A stretch of 64,000 nt of DNA from Pseudomonas ovata. Its GTDB lineage: Bacteria; Pseudomonadota; Gammaproteobacteria; Pseudomonadales; Pseudomonadaceae. The DNA is taken from contig NZ_QFFU01000028.1 of NCBI RefSeq assembly GCF_003131185.1, forward strand, positions 1 through 64,000, in the 5' to 3' direction. Below the pieces are notes generated by a model that worked only from the letters and a program-made list of their open reading frames with translations, made no database searches and was not told the DNA's origin. The position numbers and the translations under genes were made by a program. The first letter of the stretch is position 1. Each line of letters begins with the position of its first letter. Of the stretch, positions 34,724-44,748 are shown piece after piece.

Positions 34724-36013
34724 TCAGCGTTTCTTCGCCAACAGGAACACGCCAAGGCCGATGCCCAGCACACTCAGCGCCGCGACATACCACGAAGGCC
34801 CCATCGGGCTCTGCTTGACCAGCAGGGTCACGACCATCGGGGTCAGGCCGCCAAAGATCGCATAGGCCAGGTTGTAGGAGAACGACAGCCCCGAGAACCG
34901 CACCACGGCCGGGAAGGCCTTGACCATTACATAAGGCACCGCACCGATGGTGCCGACAAAGGCGCCGGTCACCGCATAGAGCGGGAACAGCCACTCGGGG
35001 TGGGCGCCGAGCATGTGGTAGAAGGTCCAGGAGCTGGCCAGCAGGCCGGTGCAGCCGACGATGAACACCCAGCCGGCGCCGAAGCGGTCAGCCAGGAGGC
35101 CGGCCACCACGCAACCGATGCTCAGGAACACAATGGCCAGGCTGTTGGCCTTGAGCGCCGTCGCCGCCGGAAAACCGAAGCCGGTCTGCAGGAAGGTCGG
35201 GGTCATCAGGATCACCACCACGATGCCGGCCGACAGCAGCCAGGTCAGCAGCATCGACAACACCACCGAACCGCGATGGTCACGCAACACCGTCTTGAGT
35301 GGCACTTCGGCGGCCAGCGCCTTGCGCTGCTGCAATTCGGCGAATACCGGCGTTTCGTGCAGCATCCGGCGCAGATAGACGCCCATCAGGCCGAACACCC
35401 CGCCCAACAGGAACGGAATCCGCCAGGCGTAGTCCGACACCTCGGTGGCGGAGTAAATACTGTTGATCAGCGTGGCCACCAGCGAGCCGAGCAGGATACC
35501 CGCCGTCAGGCCGGCGGTCAGGGTGCCACAGGCATAGCCTATGTAACGGGCCGGCACATGCTCGGAGACGAACACCCAGGCGCCCGGCACCTCGCCACCG
35601 ATGGCTGCGCCCTGGATCACGCGCATCAGCAGCAGCAATACCGGCGCCCACAGGCCGATCTGCGCATAGGTCGGCAGCAAGCCCATGATCAGCGTCGGCA
35701 CCGCCATCATGATGATGCTCAGGGTGAACATCTTCTTGCGCCCCAGCAGGTCACCGAAGTGGGCCATCACGATGCCGCCCAGGGGCCGGGCCAGGTAACC
35801 GGCGGCAAAGATGCCGAAGGTCTGCATCAGGCGCAGCCATTCAGGCATGTCGGCGGGGAAGAACAATTTGCCGACCACAGCGGCAAAGAACACGAAGATG
35901 ATGAAGTCGTAGAATTCCAGGGCGCCACCCAGGGCCGACAGCGACAGGGTTTTGTAGTCGCTGCGGGTCAAAGGGCGCGAAGGCGGCGCGGAACTCGAAG
36001 TTACAGAGGACAT
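34724..36013 (-). CDS. MFS transporter, metabolite:H+ symporter (MHS) family
   Basis: This 429-aa inner-membrane carrier has 12 predicted helices. The MHS features are ALGGALEFYDFIIFVFFAAV in the first helix, GYLARPLGGIVMAHFGDLLG with the conserved loop RKKMF, and RVIQGAAIGGEVPGAWVFV. Related carriers move citrate, alpha-ketoglutarate, proline or shikimate with protons; the substrate here is not decided. It stands upstream of pstS on the same strand but is separated by a terminator, so it is not part of the pst operon. Confidence 0.85.
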   Translation of the reverse strand: MSSVTSSSAPPSRPLTRSDYKTLSLSALGGALEFYDFIIFVFFAAVVGKLFFPADMPEWLRLMQTFGIFAAGYLARPLGGIVMAHFGDLLGRKKMFTLSIIMMAVPTLIMGLLPTYAQIGLWAPVLLLLMRVIQGAAIGGEVPGAWVFVSEHVPARYIGYACGTLTAGLTAGILLGSLVATLINSIYSATEVSDYAWRIPFLLGGVFGLMGVYLRRMLHETPVFAELQQRKALAAEVPLKTVLRDHRGSVVLSMLLTWLLSAGIVVVILMTPTFLQTGFGFPAATALKANSLAIVFLSIGCVVAGLLADRFGAGWVFIVGCTGLLASSWTFYHMLGAHPEWLFPLYAVTGAFVGTIGAVPYVMVKAFPAVVRFSGLSFSYNLAYAIFGGLTPMVVTLLVKQSPMGPSWYVAALSVLGIGLGVFLLAKKR

Positions 36014-36401
36014 GACAAGGCTTCTCTCGGGTACTTTCTATGAGGGGCGTGCGACGGCAACGCTGACTGCGATGCGGTGGCGCGCAGAAGCGAATGTCCG
36101 GGGCAATCGTGCGGGTGGGCATCAAAATTGCCTGTACGAGTAGTCTTGTTACCGGTACGGGTCAGGCAAGATAGCAAAATGTTGCAAAAAACTCATGGTA
36201 ACGGGCGATGACTGTTACAAATGAGACCTGGACGGTCGTCGCACAGGGCCACGACCGATATACTCGCCACACCCTCGGGGTGTTGTGCCAAAGCGGTTCT
36301 ATGGTCTGGCGGGGCTCTTTCCGGCAGGTTTGCACAGAGCAGTTTTGGCAGAAAATCCCTTCCGCCATTTATGAGAGTCATGGGTCAGAGGCACCCCAGG
36401 C
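36014..36401. other. Divergent spacer between the MFS and thioesterase genes
   Basis: These 388 bp contain no convincing gene; short frames here have no ribosome site. They must hold the promoters of both flanking genes. A GC-rich hairpin-like CACACCCTCGGGGTGTTGTG lies at about 36268-36287. I could not assign a regulator. Confidence 0.4.
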
Positions 36402-36800
36402 ATGATCGAGCTTGAACAAGAAGATCCAACCCCGCAGGGCGATCTGGCCTTGCAAATTACTGCATTGCCACGTGAAACCAACGGTTTCGGCGATATCTAC
36501 GGTGGCTGGCTGGTGTCGCAGATGGACCTGGCGGGCACCGCCATGGCCAGCAAGATTGCCGGCGGCCGGGTGGCCACGGTCGCCATCGACCGCATGGCCT
36601 TCCTGGTGCCGGTGGCGGTGGGCGAACAGCTGACCTTCTATACCCGCACCCTGGAAGTTGGCCGCAGCTCGATCAAGATGCAGGTCGAGGTGTGGAGCGA
36701 CGACCCGCTGACCAGCGAGTGGCGCAAGGTGACCGAGGCAGCCTTTGTGTTCGTGGCCATAGACCGCACCGGTCGGACCCGCTCGGTGCCCAGGCGCTGA
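36402..36800 (+). CDS. Acyl-CoA thioesterase (YciA-like hotdog protein)
   Basis: This 132-aa protein is a single hotdog domain. NGFGDIYGGWLVSQMDLAGTAMA contains the catalytic aspartate and helix start, and the following VATVAIDRMAFLVPVAVGEQ and VEVWSDD segments give the beta sheet. It hydrolyses acyl-CoA esters in the cytosol, probably as a hexamer. Length is typical of YciA-type enzymes. It is transcribed alone, 129 bp before the mutarotase gene. Substrate chain length cannot be read from sequence. Confidence 0.85.
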   Translation: MIELEQEDPTPQGDLALQITALPRETNGFGDIYGGWLVSQMDLAGTAMASKIAGGRVATVAIDRMAFLVPVAVGEQLTFYTRTLEVGRSSIKMQVEVWSDDPLTSEWRKVTEAAFVFVAIDRTGRTRSVPRR

Positions 36801-36929
36801 GAGGACCACAAAGCCGGCCGTTGGCGCTAAACTCAATCGTTTTGGCACAGCCTGTAGTGGGTGCCTCTGAAAACACAGGCCGTTTTTAGAGGTGTCCTGT
36901 TGCCCCTGACCTTTGAGTGAGCCCTCCTT

Positions 36930-37829
36930 ATGCCGACGCCCCAGGTTGAATCCGTTACCTTCGATGAGTTGAACTGCTGGCGCATCCGCCATGGCACTGC
37001 CGAACTGCTGGTCGCCCAGCAAGGCGCGCACATCCTCAGTTATCAGGTCGACGGCCAGGCGCCGCTGGTCTGGTTCAACGACAGCGCCATTTTCAAGCAA
37101 GGCACGCCCATCCGCGGCGGCGTGCCGGTGTGCTGGCCGTGGTTCGGCAACCTGGCCCGCAACCCTGACAGCGTCCAGGCCATGCGCCAGAGCAGCGAGC
37201 CGGCCAACGCCCACGGCGAAGCGCGCATCCTGGACTGGCAACTGCTGGGGATCGGCGAGGATGGCGACGCCCTGCTGATCGACTTCATCCTGCCCCAAGC
37301 CGAAGGCCAGTTGCCGGGCTGGCCGCACAACGTCGGCCTGAAACTCAGTATCCGCCTGGACCATGCCTTGAACATCAGCCTGGTCAGCTACAACGGCGGT
37401 CCCGATGAAGTCACCCTCAGCCAGGCGCTGCACACCTACTTCAAGGTCAGCGACGTGCGCCAGGTCAGCCTGCAAGGCGTCGACGGCCTGCGCTATATCG
37501 AGACCCTGGAAAACTGGGAAGAACGCCAGCAGGCGGGTGACCTGACCTTCGCTGCCGAGACCGACCGCATCTACCTCGACACCCCGAACGTGCTGGCCAT
37601 CAATGACCCGGGCCTGAACCGTCGCATCCTGATCCAGACCCATGGTTCGAACTCGGCGGTGGTCTGGAACCCATGGGAAACCCGCGCCAGGGCCTTGCCC
37701 GACATGGCCGATGATGGCTGGCAGGGAATGTTGTGCGTCGAAACGGCCAATGTCATGAGCGACGTGGTGACCCTGGCACCGCAGGCCATGCACGTGTTGA
37801 GCGTCAGCCTGTGGAGTGAACCGCTTTAA
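36930..37829 (+). CDS. D-hexose-6-phosphate mutarotase (aldose 1-epimerase family)
   Basis: This 299-aa cytosolic protein belongs to the YeaD branch of the galactose mutarotase superfamily and should interconvert anomers of glucose-6-phosphate. Typical blocks are ELLVAQQGAHILSYQ, GTPIRGGVPVCWPWFG with the substrate-binding arginine, AHGEARILDWQL, and NPWETRARALPDM DDGWQGMLCVE-type C-terminal region with the catalytic glutamate. The start at 36930 has only a weak ribosome site. It precedes a REP-containing spacer. Confidence 0.88.
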   Translation: MPTPQVESVTFDELNCWRIRHGTAELLVAQQGAHILSYQVDGQAPLVWFNDSAIFKQGTPIRGGVPVCWPWFGNLARNPDSVQAMRQSSEPANAHGEARILDWQLLGIGEDGDALLIDFILPQAEGQLPGWPHNVGLKLSIRLDHALNISLVSYNGGPDEVTLSQALHTYFKVSDVRQVSLQGVDGLRYIETLENWEERQQAGDLTFAAETDRIYLDTPNVLAINDPGLNRRILIQTHGSNSAVVWNPWETRARALPDMADDGWQGMLCVETANVMSDVVTLAPQAMHVLSVSLWSEPL

Positions 37830-37868
37830 TCCGCAAGGCCGGCACACGTGCTGCGTCTGTCCCATCGC

Positions 37869-37963
37869 CATCGCCGGCAAGCCGCCTCCCACAGTCCGGT
37901 GCCAGGCACCAGACCTTGGGCGACATCAATCCTGTGGGAGGGGGCTCTGCCCCGGGCGGCGAT
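37869..37963. repeat. Pair of REP units of the CTGTGGGAGG type
   Basis: The first unit (37869-37894) is the reverse complement of the CTGTGGGAGGCGGCTTGCCG motif, and a diverged second unit in the opposite direction starts at 37932. The pair can fold into one long hairpin. It lies in the convergent spacer of 192 bp between 37829 and 38022. Confidence 0.75.
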
Positions 37964-38021
37964 CCGACGATGGGGCCAGTGCTGCCAGACCCACCTGTCG
38001 GAGCTGTACCGCAGCCCGGAA

Positions 38022-38555
38022 TCACAGGTCCGATTCGACCACAACCCGGACCTTCGAGGCCTCCATCGCGTAGGCGGCATCGGCCAGATCGTTACTGATC
38101 TTCTCGACCTTGAGGGTGCCTACGACCCACAACGGCGTGTAGATGTCGTCCAGCTTCAGCCCCTTGGGGTAGCGCACCAGCACCAGTTGGTTGGGCGGCG
38201 GTGGCGGCACATGAATGCAGGCACCCGGGTAAGGCACCAGGAAAAACAGCGTGCTGTGGCCCTTGGCGTCGGTTTCCAGCGGCACCGGGTAGCCACCCAG
38301 GCGAATCGTCTTGCCGTTCATGGCCGCGACCGTCTTGGCCGAATACATCACCGCCGGCAGGCCCTTGCTCTGCTTGAGCCCGCCCTTGCTGTCAAAGGTG
38401 CCCAGCGTTTCCGGTGAGTTGTGCTCGATCTCTGGCATCGCTTCCAGGGCGCGCTGATCCGACGCCGGCATCAATTCCAGCCAGTCGGTTTCAGGAAGTT
38501 CGGCGAAAACCGGCGCAGACAACAACACCAGGGTCAGCAACAGGAGGCGGCGCAT
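38022..38555 (-). CDS. Secreted DUF3299 protein
   Basis: This 177-aa protein has a signal peptide (MRRLLLLTLVLLSAPVFA) and a mature part typical of DUF3299: IRLGGYPVPLETDAKGHSTL, FFLVPYPGACIHVPPPPPNQ with the cysteine-histidine loop, then YTPLWVVGTLKVE. Family members occur near ABC exporters of the LolCDE/MacB type and are thought to be periplasmic. Here it stands without such genes. ATG 38555 is preferred to 38570 since it starts the signal peptide. The role is unknown. Confidence 0.8.
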   Translation of the reverse strand: MRRLLLLTLVLLSAPVFAELPETDWLELMPASDQRALEAMPEIEHNSPETLGTFDSKGGLKQSKGLPAVMYSAKTVAAMNGKTIRLGGYPVPLETDAKGHSTLFFLVPYPGACIHVPPPPPNQLVLVRYPKGLKLDDIYTPLWVVGTLKVEKISNDLADAAYAMEASKVRVVVESDL

Positions 38556-38635
38556 CGAAAAGCTCGGCAAGGCAAGGGAGAGCCGCGCATTCTAGTCCCC
38601 TGCACCTGCAAAGCAGAGGACCGGAATGCCAGGTT

Positions 38636-38884
38636 TCATGATTTCTTTTTAATCATGCCGTAGATCACCAGCAGGATGATCGCACCGACCAGTGCACCGA
38701 AGAAGCCGGCACCCTCGCCTGCCCGGTAGATGCCCAGCGCCTGACCGCCGTAGGTGGCCGCCAGCGAGCCGGCAATGCCCAGCACGATGGTCATGATCCA
38801 GCCCATGCTGTCATCGCCCGGCTTCAGAAAGCGCGCCAGCAGGCCCACGATCAAGCCGATAAAGATAGTCCCGATAATCCCCAT
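38636..38884 (-). CDS. GlsB/YeaQ/YmgE-family small membrane protein
   Basis: This 82-aa protein has three glycine-rich helices: MGIIGTIFIGLIVGLLARFL, MTIVLGIAGSLAATYGGQAL and FFGALVGAIILLVIYGMIKK. These match the transglycosylase-associated/YeaQ family of inner-membrane stress proteins. The frame is open further upstream, but the natural start is ATG 38884 after GGGAAAACGCT. It is upstream of the DUF3299 gene on the same strand with an 80-bp gap. Confidence 0.88.
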   Translation of the reverse strand: MGIIGTIFIGLIVGLLARFLKPGDDSMGWIMTIVLGIAGSLAATYGGQALGIYRAGEGAGFFGALVGAIILLVIYGMIKKKS

Positions 38885-39002
38885 AGCGTTTTCCCTCGTC
38901 TCAGTTGGCCATGCCAACACCAGATAACGGCATTGGCTTACCGCTATCTGAGGATGAGGGACGCGGATGGTTCCGGCCGATCCGGGACGCAATTACCGAG
39001 GG

Positions 39003-40085
39003 TCAACCTTTGACCAGCGCCTGCACCTGCCTGACCTGGCGATCAAGGGTGGCACGGTCAGCGCTGCGCACGGTAGCGTGACCGACCTTGCGGCCGGCCT
39101 TGAAGGCCTTGCCGTAGTGGTGCAGGTGGCAATCCTCTACCGCCAGCACTGCCTCGGCCGCCGGCACTTCACCGATGAAATTGATCATCGCGCTCTCGCC
39201 CACCTTCGCGGTGGAGCCCAGCGGCAGGCCGGCCACAGCACGCAGATGGTTCTCGAACTGGCTGCACTCGGCGCCTTCGGTGGTCCAGTGCCCGGAGTTA
39301 TGGACCCGTGGCGCGATTTCGTTGGCCTTCAGGCCACCGTCGACCTCGAAGAACTCGAACGCCAGCACCCCGACATAGTCGAGCTGCTGGAGCACACGGC
39401 CCGCGTAGTCCTGGGCCAGCGCCTGCAACGGATGGTCGGTGCTGGCGATCGACAGGCGCAGGATGCCGCTGTCGTGGGTGTTGTGCACCAGCGGATAGAA
39501 GCAGGTCTGGCCATCACGGCCGCGCACGGCAATCAGCGACACTTCACCGCTGAACGGCACGAAGCCTTCCAGCAGGCAGGGCACGCTGCCCAGTTCAGCG
39601 AAGGTGCCGGTGACATCGGCCTGGCTGCGCAGGACCTTCTGGCCCTTGCCGTCATAGCCCAGGGTACGGGTCTTGAGCACCGCCGGCAGGCCGATGCGGG
39701 CCACGGCGGCGTCCAGGTCGGCCTGCGACTGGATGTCGGCGAACTCGGGGGTCGGAATCCCCAGGTCCTTGAACATGCTCTTTTCGAACCAGCGGTCACG
39801 CGCGATGCGCAGCGACTCGGCGCTCGGGTAGACCGGCACGAACTGCGACAGGAACGCCACGGTTTCGGCCGGCACGCTTTCGAACTCGAACGTCACCAGG
39901 TCGACTTCGTCGGCCAGCTGGCGCAGGTGATCCAGATCGCCGTAATCGGCCCGCAGGTGCTCGCCCAGAGCGGCCGCACAGGCATCCGGCGCAGGGTCCA
40001 GAAAGGCGAAGTTCATCCCCAGCGGAGTGCCCGCCAGGGCCAACATGCGACCCAACTGGCCGCCACCGATAACACCGATCTTCAT
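39003..40085 (-). CDS. purK: 5-(carboxyamino)imidazole ribonucleotide synthase
   Basis: This 360-aa ATP-grasp enzyme carboxylates AIR to N5-CAIR in purine synthesis. MKIGVIGGGQLGRMLALAG opens the protein; VTFEFESVPAETVAFL, KTRTLGYDGKGQ and the ATP-grasp end NEIAPRVHNSGHWT are all present. It starts at ATG 40085, 10 bp after the purE stop, in a purE-purK operon. A longer frame continuing into purE in another phase is not coding. PurE uses its product directly. Confidence 0.97.
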   Translation of the reverse strand: MKIGVIGGGQLGRMLALAGTPLGMNFAFLDPAPDACAAALGEHLRADYGDLDHLRQLADEVDLVTFEFESVPAETVAFLSQFVPVYPSAESLRIARDRWFEKSMFKDLGIPTPEFADIQSQADLDAAVARIGLPAVLKTRTLGYDGKGQKVLRSQADVTGTFAELGSVPCLLEGFVPFSGEVSLIAVRGRDGQTCFYPLVHNTHDSGILRLSIASTDHPLQALAQDYAGRVLQQLDYVGVLAFEFFEVDGGLKANEIAPRVHNSGHWTTEGAECSQFENHLRAVAGLPLGSTAKVGESAMINFIGEVPAAEAVLAVEDCHLHHYGKAFKAGRKVGHATVRSADRATLDRQVRQVQALVKG

Positions 40086-40095
40086 GGAAAACACC

Positions 40096-40587
40096 TCAGG
40101 CGATGCGCGGGTCCGGATTGTCCAGGACGGTTTCTGTCTGCTCGGTACGGAACTGCTTGAGCGCGGCATGGAACTGCGGGTGCCTGCCGCCCAGGATGCT
40201 GGCCGACAGCAGCGCGGCGTTGATGGCGCCGGCCCGGCCGATGGCCAGGGTCGCGACCGGAATGCCGGCGGGCATCTGCACGATCGACAGCAGCGAGTCG
40301 ACACCCGACAGCATCGACGACTGCACTGGCACACCCAGGACCGGCAGGTGCGTCTTGGCGGCGCACATGCCCGGCAGGTGAGCGGCGCCACCGGCCCCGG
40401 CGATGATCACTTCGATGCCACGGCCCTCGGCCTCTTCGGCGTACTGGAACAGCAAGTCGGGCGTGCGGTGCGCAGACACCACTTTGACTTCGTAGGGAAT
40501 GCCGAGCTTTTCCAGCATATCGGCGGTGTGGCTAAGGGTGGACCAATCGGACTTGGAGCCCATGATCACGCCAACCAGTGCACTCAT
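40096..40587 (-). CDS. purE: N5-carboxyaminoimidazole ribonucleotide mutase
   Basis: This 163-aa enzyme moves the carboxyl group of N5-CAIR to give CAIR. It shows VIMGSKSDWSTL at the N-terminus, VVSAHRTPDLL with the catalytic histidine, and GAGGAAHLPGMCA. Length is typical of class I PurE. It starts at ATG 40587 with a GAAGAGG site and is the first gene of the operon with purK. Its leader of about 110 nt contains an intrinsic terminator, so expression may depend on attenuation. Confidence 0.97.
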   Translation of the reverse strand: MSALVGVIMGSKSDWSTLSHTADMLEKLGIPYEVKVVSAHRTPDLLFQYAEEAEGRGIEVIIAGAGGAAHLPGMCAAKTHLPVLGVPVQSSMLSGVDSLLSIVQMPAGIPVATLAIGRAGAINAALLSASILGGRHPQFHAALKQFRTEQTETVLDNPDPRIA

Positions 40588-40625
40588 CGTCGTGCCTCTT
40601 CCATCGGGCGCCCGCAGGCGCGTCT

Positions 40626-40666
40626 AAAAACAACAAGCCACGCAGGAATCCCGGCGTGGCTTGTTG
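40626..40666 (-). terminator. Intrinsic terminator inside the purE leader (possible attenuator)
   Basis: CAACAAGCCACGC (40631-40643) pairs perfectly with GCGTGGCTTGTTG (40654-40666), 10-nt loop, and on the minus strand a T run follows (A run at 40626-40630). It lies 39 bp upstream of the purE ATG, in the sense orientation for purE, and no gene upstream needs it. Confidence 0.75.
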
Positions 40667-40704
40667 TACGAAAAATGACCGGTCGGGCCGGCCAAAGGCC
40701 GCGC

Positions 40705-40710
40705 AGTATA
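40705..40710 (-). promoter_or_regulatory. Candidate -10 of the purEK promoter
   Basis: TATACT on the minus strand with T-rich but poor -35 sequence (region 40727-40738). A start near 40698 would give a leader of about 110 nt that includes a GGCCTTTGGCCGGCC self-complementary stretch and then the terminator hairpin. Confidence 0.45.
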
Positions 40711-40854
40711 CCTCAAAGTGCAGAAACAAAAGCACCTTGTACGACCATCTGTCCACAGCGCCACTCAAGGGCCGGAACAATCCTGCAAGGCGGATGGGCG
40801 GCGCTCATCAAACACAAAATAAATTATGGATGGCATTGGCTATTAAATTCCCCC

Positions 40855-41005
40855 GTAGGAGCGCGCTTGCCCGCGACCGAGTGCGCAGCGCTCGCAAAAT
40901 TTGCGCAACGCCACAAATTTACGACTGCTACCCAGTCCGGGATCTATGAAACGCCACAAATTTACGACTGCTAACGCAGCCGGTCGCGGGCAAGCGCGCT
41001 CCTAC
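40855..41005. repeat. Composite REP element C
   Basis: The left arm (40855-40879) and the inverted right arm (40981-41005) are those of element A. The interior holds the GCGCAGCGCTCGCAAAATTT block and two direct copies of an ACGCCACAAATTTACGACTG unit (40908-40927 and 40951-40970). Positions 40874-41005 are identical to 52091-52222. Confidence 0.9.
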
Positions 41006-41213
41006 AAAACGCTCTGCCATCGCCTACCAAAACTGACTGCGCGGCGCTCTGGCGGCACGGGGCCGCCCCCGGTGCGCAGCGCTCGCAAAATCTCGGAAAC
41101 GCTGAAATTTTACGACTGCTGCGCACTCGGTCGCGGGCAAGCGCGCTCCTACAAAACGTTCTGCCATCGCCTACCGAAACTGACTGCGCGGCGCTCTGGC
41201 GGCACGGGGCCGC
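40981..41213. repeat. 86-bp tandem duplication including a REP arm
   Basis: Positions 40981-41066 recur at 41128-41213 with only two differences (period 147 bp). Each copy begins with the inverted REP arm and continues with AAAACG(C/T)TCTGCCATCGCC and a GC-rich end. Between them lies another partial composite element (41070-41127). The region codes for nothing. Confidence 0.85.
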
Positions 41214-41276
41214 TCCCGATTAGGTGACACCCACGCGGACAAACGCCCGCAGTCACTGAAATGGAGTTCACAGACA

Positions 41277-41939
41277 ATGCTGTACAGATACCACGCTCTT
41301 CTGTTGTGCCTGGCCTTATGCCTGGACGCCGCCGCTCAGGCCGTCCCTCGACCCACGTCGCTTGATCAGGTCGACGGCCCCGCCCCGCTGCGCCCGATCG
41401 TGCTGACCCTGTTTCTTCACGACCAGCTCACCCGTCAGGAAGTGAGCGACCTCAATGACGGCTACCTTGGCTGGTTCATCAAGGAGGTCACCGATATCAC
41501 CGGACGACGGGTCAATGTGCTGTCCATTACCGGTCAGCCCGGTTACACCGACTTCGGTTATCGGCTCGGTGACGGCATACAGACGTTGCAGGCATGGAAG
41601 GAGCATGTACTCGATTATGTCGACCGCCATAACCTGCCCAGGCCCGGCCGGTATCACAAGTATGTATTGGTGACCCGCCACAGGCTGACGTCCGACATTC
41701 TGGGGATCTCGTTTTCCACCCAGGGTGTGGCCATTGCGTCATTGCGATCCTGGAGCACCATTGCCCATGAAGTGGGCCATACACTGGGGGCCCTTCATGA
41801 AAATGCGCAGACCCGCTACACACCGGGCCTCCCCTGCCAGACCCTCATGGCCCCGACCGAATCACTGATCCTGCCCAGTTGCTATGTCTTCAGCGACAGC
41901 AATCGCGAGGCTATAAAGGCTTACCTCGACAAGCCGTAG
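41277..41939 (+). CDS. Small secreted metzincin-type zinc protease
   Basis: This 220-aa protein has a signal peptide (MLYRYHALLLCLALCLDAAA) and the extended zinc motif HEVGHTLGALHE, where H164, H168 and H174 bind zinc and E165 is catalytic, as in reprolysin/ADAM-like metzincins. Upstream are a beta-sheet-like start (PIVLTLFLHDQLTRQEVSDL) and KYVLVTRHRL edge-strand. Two cysteines (CQTLMAP, PSCYVF) may form a disulphide near the Met-turn MAP. It is short for an active protease but complete. GGAG precedes the ATG. Substrate unknown; it could serve in competition or nutrition. It lies just after the repeat-rich spacer. Confidence 0.75.
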   Translation: MLYRYHALLLCLALCLDAAAQAVPRPTSLDQVDGPAPLRPIVLTLFLHDQLTRQEVSDLNDGYLGWFIKEVTDITGRRVNVLSITGQPGYTDFGYRLGDGIQTLQAWKEHVLDYVDRHNLPRPGRYHKYVLVTRHRLTSDILGISFSTQGVAIASLRSWSTIAHEVGHTLGALHENAQTRYTPGLPCQTLMAPTESLILPSCYVFSDSNREAIKAYLDKP

Positions 41940-41956
41940 GCCGGCGGAAAAACCGG

Positions 41957-42877
41957 TCAGCCGCGCACCTCGCCAGGCGGGGCCGTGCCGCTTTCCAGCT
42001 TGCGCCACAGCAGGCGCACATTGGCCTTGCGCACCAGGGCGCAGCGGTACAGGCGGATTTCCAGCGGTACATGCCACTGCGCCCCGCCACACACCACCAG
42101 TTCGCCGCGCTCAAGCTCGGCGCGCATGCTCAGGCGCGGCACCCAGGCAATACCCAAGCCTTCCATGGCCATGCACTTGAGGCTTTCGGCCATGGCAGTC
42201 TCGTACACGGTGGTAAAGCGCAGGTTGCTCTGGCGCAGCAGCAGGTTCACCGAACGGCCCAGGAACGCGCCGGCGCTGTAGGCCAGCAGCGGCACGCTGT
42301 GGCCGTTGTCCAGGTCGTACAAGGGCTGGCCGTGTTCGTCGGCGGCGCAGACCGGCAGCATCTCGCTGTGCGCCAGATGCAGCGACGGAAAGATCTCGGC
42401 GTCCATCTGCAGCGCCGCATCGGGGTCATAGAAGGCCAGCATCAGGTCGCAGCCGCCTTCACGCAGCGCATGCACCGCCTCGCCCACATTGGTGGCCACC
42501 AGCCGGGTGGCGATGTTCAGCCCGTCGTTGCGCAATTGCGCGATCCAGCGCGGAAAGAACCCCAGCGCCAGGGAGTGGGCAGCGGCCACCTGGATCACCT
42601 CGCCCTGCCCGCCTTCCAGATGATGCAGGTGGCGCACCACCTCCCCCAGTTGCTCGACCACGGTCCGTGCCGTGACCAGGAATAACTGTCCGGCGGCGGT
42701 CAGTTCGATCGGCGTTCGCGAGCGGTTGACCAGCACCAGGCCCAGGGCCGCTTCAAGGCTGCGAATGCGCCGGCTGAAGGCCGGCTGGGTAACGAAACGA
42801 CGTTCGGCCGCCTGGGAAAAACTGCGGGTCGCGGCCAGTGCGCTGAAGTCCTCCAGCCATTTGCTTTCCAGGTTCAT
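41957..42877 (-). CDS. LysR-family regulator, divergent from aspA
   Basis: This 306-aa protein has a winged HTH (MNLESKWLEDFSALAATRSF, then FSQAAERRFVTQPAFSRRIRSLE) and a substrate-binding-like effector domain. The gene is divergent from aspA across a 165-bp spacer that should hold both promoters. By analogy with other LysR pairs it likely controls aspA and perhaps the downstream symporter and asparaginase. The ligand is not evident from sequence. Confidence 0.83.
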   Translation of the reverse strand: MNLESKWLEDFSALAATRSFSQAAERRFVTQPAFSRRIRSLEAALGLVLVNRSRTPIELTAAGQLFLVTARTVVEQLGEVVRHLHHLEGGQGEVIQVAAAHSLALGFFPRWIAQLRNDGLNIATRLVATNVGEAVHALREGGCDLMLAFYDPDAALQMDAEIFPSLHLAHSEMLPVCAADEHGQPLYDLDNGHSVPLLAYSAGAFLGRSVNLLLRQSNLRFTTVYETAMAESLKCMAMEGLGIAWVPRLSMRAELERGELVVCGGAQWHVPLEIRLYRCALVRKANVRLLWRKLESGTAPPGEVRG

Positions 42878-43042
42878 TGCGTCCTCCCGGACATCGTTTG
42901 AGACACAATCATCGTCGAGTCACACGACATTATGCCGTTGTTGCATGGGGCAGTGTGTAACAGCATTAGTCAAGATTTGCCCAGAGGCCCACTATCGCGC
43001 TGTTCCGGCATCATTCATGCCTTTCCTGAGATGAGTTCTATC

Positions 43043-44467
<1,425 letters not shown>

Positions 44468-44529
44468 TATGCAGGCTCGATACACATTGATCACCAGGCT
44501 GAGGGCCTAGACACCCCTCGACCTTTTGA

Positions 44530-44562
44530 GGGTCTGGAGCCGTGGCTTCAGGCCCTTTTTTT
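44530..44562 (+). terminator. Intrinsic terminator of aspA
   Basis: GGGTCTGGAGCC (44530-44541) pairs with GGCTTCAGGCCC (44544-44555), with two G-U pairs, followed by seven Ts (44556-44562). Confidence 0.82.
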
Positions 44563-44748
44563 GAATATCGGATTCCGGATCTCAAGGAGGAAATCCAGGT
44601 TCGTTACACCGCTTTCGTACTGCCTTGACGAAAGCATTCGTCCGAATGCCGCAGATGAATATTCAGATACACAAGAAAGCGGCTACAGACGTTGACTATT
44701 TGCACCGGTATAGTGCGCCCCCTCAAAAAGTAGCGAGGAAATAATAAG

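Noticed and set aside
40855..41227. Short frames within the repeat cluster, one of 108 codons
   Set aside because: They are made of REP sequence, repeated with the DNA, and carry no ribosome site.
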